DNA from: Antedon mediterranea
Taxonomy: Eukaryota; Echinodermata; Crinoidea; Comatulida; Antedonidae
Assembly: GCF_964355755.1 (NCBI RefSeq)
Contig: NC_092673.1
Coordinates: 33,243,648-33,307,647 of the forward strand
Direction: 5' to 3'
Length of the DNA: 64,000 nt
Positions 55,701-61,700 of this stretch are shown here, piece by piece. The position numbers and the translations under genes were made by a program. Below the pieces are notes generated by a model, which saw only the letters and a list, made by a program, of their open reading frames with translations, did no database searches and was not told the DNA's origin. The stretch's first letter is position 1; the number at the start of each line of letters is the position of its first letter.

Positions 55701-58700
55701 AATGCTTCAGCGCACAAGGCTGAATATGATACAACATGGTTGTATGTGTATCACACATGACTTTTTAGATTCATGGACCTGGTTCTAACTTCAAATGATA
55801 AAAACAGACAAGGGAGAGAGAAAAATACTGCCAAAAAGACTCACCTGCATTCCAATAATTGCATAGATAAAGAAAAGCATTCCAATTAATAGGCATACCC
55901 ATGGCAATGCCTAAGACAAGTAAAAAAAGTGAAAAACAAAATATGTTAAATGAATGTAAATATGTTTGATTCTGGATGTTTGGGAACCCATAGAGTAGAA
56001 CCAACCTGATGTTTAACAAACTTGAAAAACATCTTATCAACTTGTTTTGTATAGTGTATAAAGATGGTTTTCCATTATAAAAATGTACTGCATACTCAGT
56101 ACATTGAGGAGATTCAGTGGCGTAACAGCTATGAGCGCTAACTGGCTAAACTCATGTGCCCCAGACCTTAAGGAGCCCCAGAGCATGAGCAGCCTCAATC
56201 AACTATCCAGTGTTGGAGGGCCCTATAGAAGTGCTACACCAGGGAGACTCAATATTTTTCGGATGAGACTTAAACCAACCACCTGAAGATCAATAGTCTA
56301 GTGTTCTTACTAAAAAGCTCACGCTGATAACTAGGGTTAGATAGAGTATGTAAATACAATAACGTCTATGGAAGGCAATATTACAAAGTCATAAGAAATA
56401 TCATTTTACCTTGAAAGACTGCACAAAAGTCCAAAGTAGGATTCGAATCGACGATCCTTGACGTAAAAGTTTGATGAGCCTAGCTGCCCGAAAAAGCCTC
56501 AAAACACTCAAATTAATAAATCCCTCCTGTAAAAACAAACAAGAAAGTGTGTCATATCAAATAAAAATTAAGTTATTCTGGTTATTTGTACCTGCTATAC
56601 CCTTTTACAACTACACAGAGAGAGATCAGTTTCCTCGCCACCCTTTAAGACTTTAAATATTTTTATTTTGCTTATCTATCCTATTTTTTTATATATAGTA
56701 GCAGTACGAAAGTTTGTCCCATAGATTGCAACATGCCATTTCCACATGCAATTTGAAATTCATCAAAAAACCTTTAATTTTATAAGTCAAGTATTTAAGT
56801 GACATAATTTGATAAAAAATATTGATATTCAACGCAACGAAAAGATATCTGGATTATAGACACTGTTGACAGATGGTAGCATGCACATGGATCTAGAGAA
56901 ATCTTTAAATCTATGACTAGTACTAAGTGCGTTTTGTGTGTTTGTATTATATGGTTTATATTACACAATACAGGACAGTCAAATCATTATGGAGAAAAAA
57001 GCGCAGAACACGTAGAGTAACTCACATCAAATGAAAAAATATCCTTTCCTATTGATAGTGTGATTCAGAATGAAATCAACAGATCTTTTTTCTTATGATA
57101 TCAAGCTTTAAATGTGTAACAAATTTGAAAAAAAAATAGTTTAGTGTGTTTTGACACTTTCTAAGAAATCCCTTTAGAGACCATTAAACGGGGAAAAAAC
57201 AAAAAGGTACATTTCTGGAACAATTTTCTCGATTTTCAAACAATTATCAGTGGTAAAGGTGTCTCAGAATTAAATCAACTATAAGTATTAATTATCAATA
57301 AAATACAAATACATTGAAAAAAACACACATTTGTTACAATTGTAAAATTGATGGATCTGTTGATATTTTTTTTGATTCCCTTGCTTGTTTCCGTCACAAG
57401 GTTTTGTCTAATGTCAGTAATATTTAAATGTTGTCTTGTTATCTGTTGATTTTTGCTTGTATATTATATGTTATATTTTACGACTTTCAGCCCTGTTAAT
57501 GGTGACGTTTGGTCACTGTAGGGTGATGATGAAATAAAATAAAAAAAAAAATAAATAAAAAAAAAAACAAAGTGTGAAAATTAATAGTTTTGAAAATTTT
57601 TTAGAATTTTGAAGCTTCTAGACGAAGGAATTCTAGGAATATTTGTGATAAAAAACAGCAATAAAAATTAGAGAGCAAAAAAAACAAAAACCAGAAATAC
57701 AAAAGATTAATGGGAAAAAGACATATCTATTTGTGGTGAAAAATGAATAACGTGAAAACAACACAATTTATCTTATTATCATAGAAGGAAATATAAAGAA
57801 AAGATTTCTTTGAAAATAAATTTGCTCTGCAAAAATACAAAAAATACAAAAATTGTATTATTTTCAGGAATGAATTTTGCCTAACCATAAACAATGTTTT
57901 AAGTATTAGTGGTTTTTGAAAAATTATTGTATCAGGACAAAGAGCAAACTGTAATTCACAAACACCAAGTTCGTCAAGAAATTTTTGACAAACTTCGGAA
58001 AACTATAGAAAACAGCAGCCAATCAAATTAAGTTATTGTAGTCAAGTGATCCAGCAGATGAACACAAAGTCAAAGAATATTTATGTGTTTAAACAACAAA
58101 ATACAAGACATAACACAAATGTATTGTCTCTTTAGTACTGCATCAACTGAAACAAAAAAAGTCGCAACTAAAGGAAAAAATAAAATAGCAAATTAAAATT
58201 CACAAACTTCAACAAATCATTTTAGGATGCACTTCAAAGTATTACATAAATATTGCATAATTTAATTTTCTAACATGTTAGTAAGAATACAGTATTAACA
58301 CTAAGTTACCCTAACAAAATGTATACGTTTAAAAAACATGTGTAATTTGTTGAAGATACACAAAAGATGTATTAATTTAAAATTACTTTAAATTATGAAT
58401 ATATTGCGAAGTTTAAATGACCATTTCAATATATCTAATAAAAATACCCTAATAAAATACAATGACTTTAAAACATAAAATTCTAAAAGTTAAAAGTATT
58501 TTTAAAGAAAGAATTTAGTTTTTGAATAAAATTACATAGGATGATATGATATATAAATATAATATTGCAGTGTGCATAATATCTAAATAAGAGTTTACAA
58601 TTGATTACATAATAATACAGGTTTGTAAAAAGTAGGTGGATCTGAGGTAGATAGAAAGATGCCTAGCAGATGGCTCTGCTAGAGAGCACCTTTGATTGCA

Positions 58701-61700
58701 GGCGTGAATAACTAGTCTGTAGACATTTGGGATTGCCACATTGCGGAAGGAAAGTCCAGTCAGAACATGTTCTGTTCAAGTAGAATAATGTACTGTATGG
58801 TAGTAGAGTATATTTTAGAAAATTAGCATGTCTGTATGCATTGTACATACAAAAGATAGTAGCTATAACTTGCCCGCTATCCCTTCTACCTCTGAATCCA
58901 TTTACTTTCCACTGTATAAAAACCCTGATTTTTGTAAAAAGCAAGCAACAACGTTACCATACAATTATTAAACACAACACGTTAGTAATATAAATATATG
59001 GTAGGTACCAGCCAAACGAAAGTGCAAGATATGGTGGTTTTTGTGAAAAATGTCAAACAAAAATTGAGTTATATAATAAAAATTCACAGGCATATAATAA
59101 TTACTAAACCGCCCAATGATATCTTAGAAATAAATTTGTTGAAACAGTAAAGATGTGAAAATCTGTGAGAATGAGAAAAAGCCACTCCAAGCAAGATTCG
59201 AACCAAAACCTTCCGCTTGATATGCAGATGTCCTAACCATTAGACCACTGGTTCAAAATTGATTGGATAGTGTTTCTTTAACACATTTAGCGTGGTGCAG
59301 CACAACATTGAATATCATTATTTTGTATTTAATTTGTATAATTTGAATTATTATACAATTTGAATTAATAACACAAATTTCACAATAACCAACAATAAAT
59401 AAATATAGGGGTGGAAACGGGGGGAGTTAGTTTAACAAATACACTATCATCTAGTGATATCTATATGATTAGTAATAACAAAAACACAAAGACACAAAAC
59501 ATGATGCTCTGAGCAGATCCGTGGCGACTAAACCTGAGATAGGAATCACCAACAAATTATAAATTTAGGAACTAAAACAAAATCATAATTTTATTCATTC
59601 ATTATTAAATTTTATATGCAATTATAGCATAAATAATCTTTTTATTAAAGTTATATAATTAACAAATTTAATTAAGATTTATTGATTGAAAGGCCGCTGC
59701 AAGAATATACTTAGAGACGTGACACTATGATTACATAATTGTTTGTGCATGAATGCCCAAGAGGCAAGTATGGTTCCAAACACAAGCATTCCACAGTGTT
59801 CGTGTGCATGGCAGCTCATGAGTGTGTGGCAGTCAATTAGAAAGGGCCACGTATTAATACTTACTTTCTATGTAGGTGAAAGAAAAACACAAAGGCAATA
59901 CATGGTTAGCAGAGAGGAATGGATATATAGGGGTAACACAGGAGGGGGGTTTTGTGGCAGAGGGGTGGCAACAGTTGATGAGGTGTCATATTAGGTATTG
60001 GCTGGTTAACTACTGTAATGTATATCCTTCATTGAAGGTTTACTAACAAGACATAGGAGTAGACAGTAATATATAAACAGATTATTATTTACATTAATGA
60101 ATATAATAATGATCAAAAGTAGAACATTTTTTTTTAAATTCAAATAGCAAAATCAAAATTAAAACACATTATATAAACAAATATTCATAACATTGGTAGA
60201 TAATATTATCTGACGGCGGAGAGAGGGAGGATGTAAATTGAAAAAGCTGTTTATTCGCACAGGTACATCCAAAAACAATATACAAGGGGTTTCCCTGTGT
60301 GAAATATTACGTCACCAAGCGTCGACTTTTATTCATTAAAGTTTTTCACTTTGTCTCGGTACAATAAGCTTGCATTTTTGCCGTACACTTAAAACAAAGA
60401 GAAACCCCTTTTTGAATGTTAATTTTAAGCAAGGCCTATGTAATGATATATGAATAGGTACTTTATCATCAGGGGGTTACGTTGGGGAGGTACATCTTTT
60501 TATCATCATTATTATAGCATCTAGTTTAAATCGAACCAATTCAAACACACACAGATGTAAGCAGGTCAATGACCTTAAGGTTAATGAACTCAAAGATTAC
60601 ATGAGCATGTTAATTTTAGCAGGTTAATAATATGGATGTTATATTTTTATCTATTTTTGTTAGAAATGAAATTATTTAAATGGTTTTAGCCATTCAATTG
60701 AAAAAAGTATATATAATAAAAACGTAAGGATCGTCATTTTCCGAGTAATTTTTTTTAATTTTCATTTTTACTTTATGTTCTAAAAAAGGTATATATGCAA
60801 TTGTAAATTAGTAAACAACACTTAAACCAAAATAAATAATTTTTGAATAAATACCTTTTTCTGAGACTATTTTTAATATATAACAACCCAAAGTTATACC
60901 GATAAAAATAAAAACCTGGCCAATTTTTAAAACTGATGCTTTCTGTGCATGCCTTAACTAGAATACTTTTTCATTTTTGGAAGAAAAGAGTTATCAGTTT
61001 TAAATAGAAGGAAAAAAAAACTTACCCCATATTCAGAGACTAGGATGTCTGTAATACTACCAACAACACAAATGAAGTCAAAAATATTCCATGCATCTCT
61101 GAAGTAATTCTAAAAAAACAATTAATTATATTTTATACACCTTTGTGTTTCCTTGCCACTTGATTGGTTGATATTGTTTTTTTTAAAAACTCTGTCTACA
61201 CTATCAAACTAGTTTGACAAAAAAAATGTGAGTGCTCAAATATGGTAGTGATATTGGCCAATATGGTAGTGATATGACATCATCGTGTTCATATATGGGC
61301 ACATCACATTTTTCTGTCACATAAAGTTTGTTAGTGTAGACAGAGCTTAAAACCTAGCCTTGTTAAAACAAAGAAACTTTTCAAAGAAGTCCCCAAGCCC
61401 GTGTGTACAGGGTCTGCAGACTATGTCTAGGAGGGGGCTTACCACCGCCGATTGTGTTGCGAAATAACATTGACGCTCTATCCCCTTTGATTACCATCCC
61501 AATGTCAATGCTCCTCAATATTTCAACTCTAGTACACATTGCATGGTATAGGAAGGACAGCAAATTAGAATTAAATGTCAGATCACTTACCCTAACTCCA
61601 TAAGCTACCAATTTTAGGATACATTCCACTGTGAACATTGTTGTAAAAAAAACGTTGAAGTATTTCAAAATGTCATCCAACTGATCAGGTTGATCATAGT

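Larger units (their letters stand above)
56527..61025. other. Cav2 intron (~4.5 kb)
   Basis: AT-rich with a poly-A retroposon tail (57340-57565), a tRNA-like pseudogene (59181-59255) and a small inverted-repeat element (60284-60410). No exon is seen. Confidence 0.5.

Noticed and set aside
59181-59255. Functional tRNA gene
   Set aside because: A and B boxes and the anticodon stem are good, but the acceptor and T stems do not pair; kept only as a tRNA-like pseudogene.
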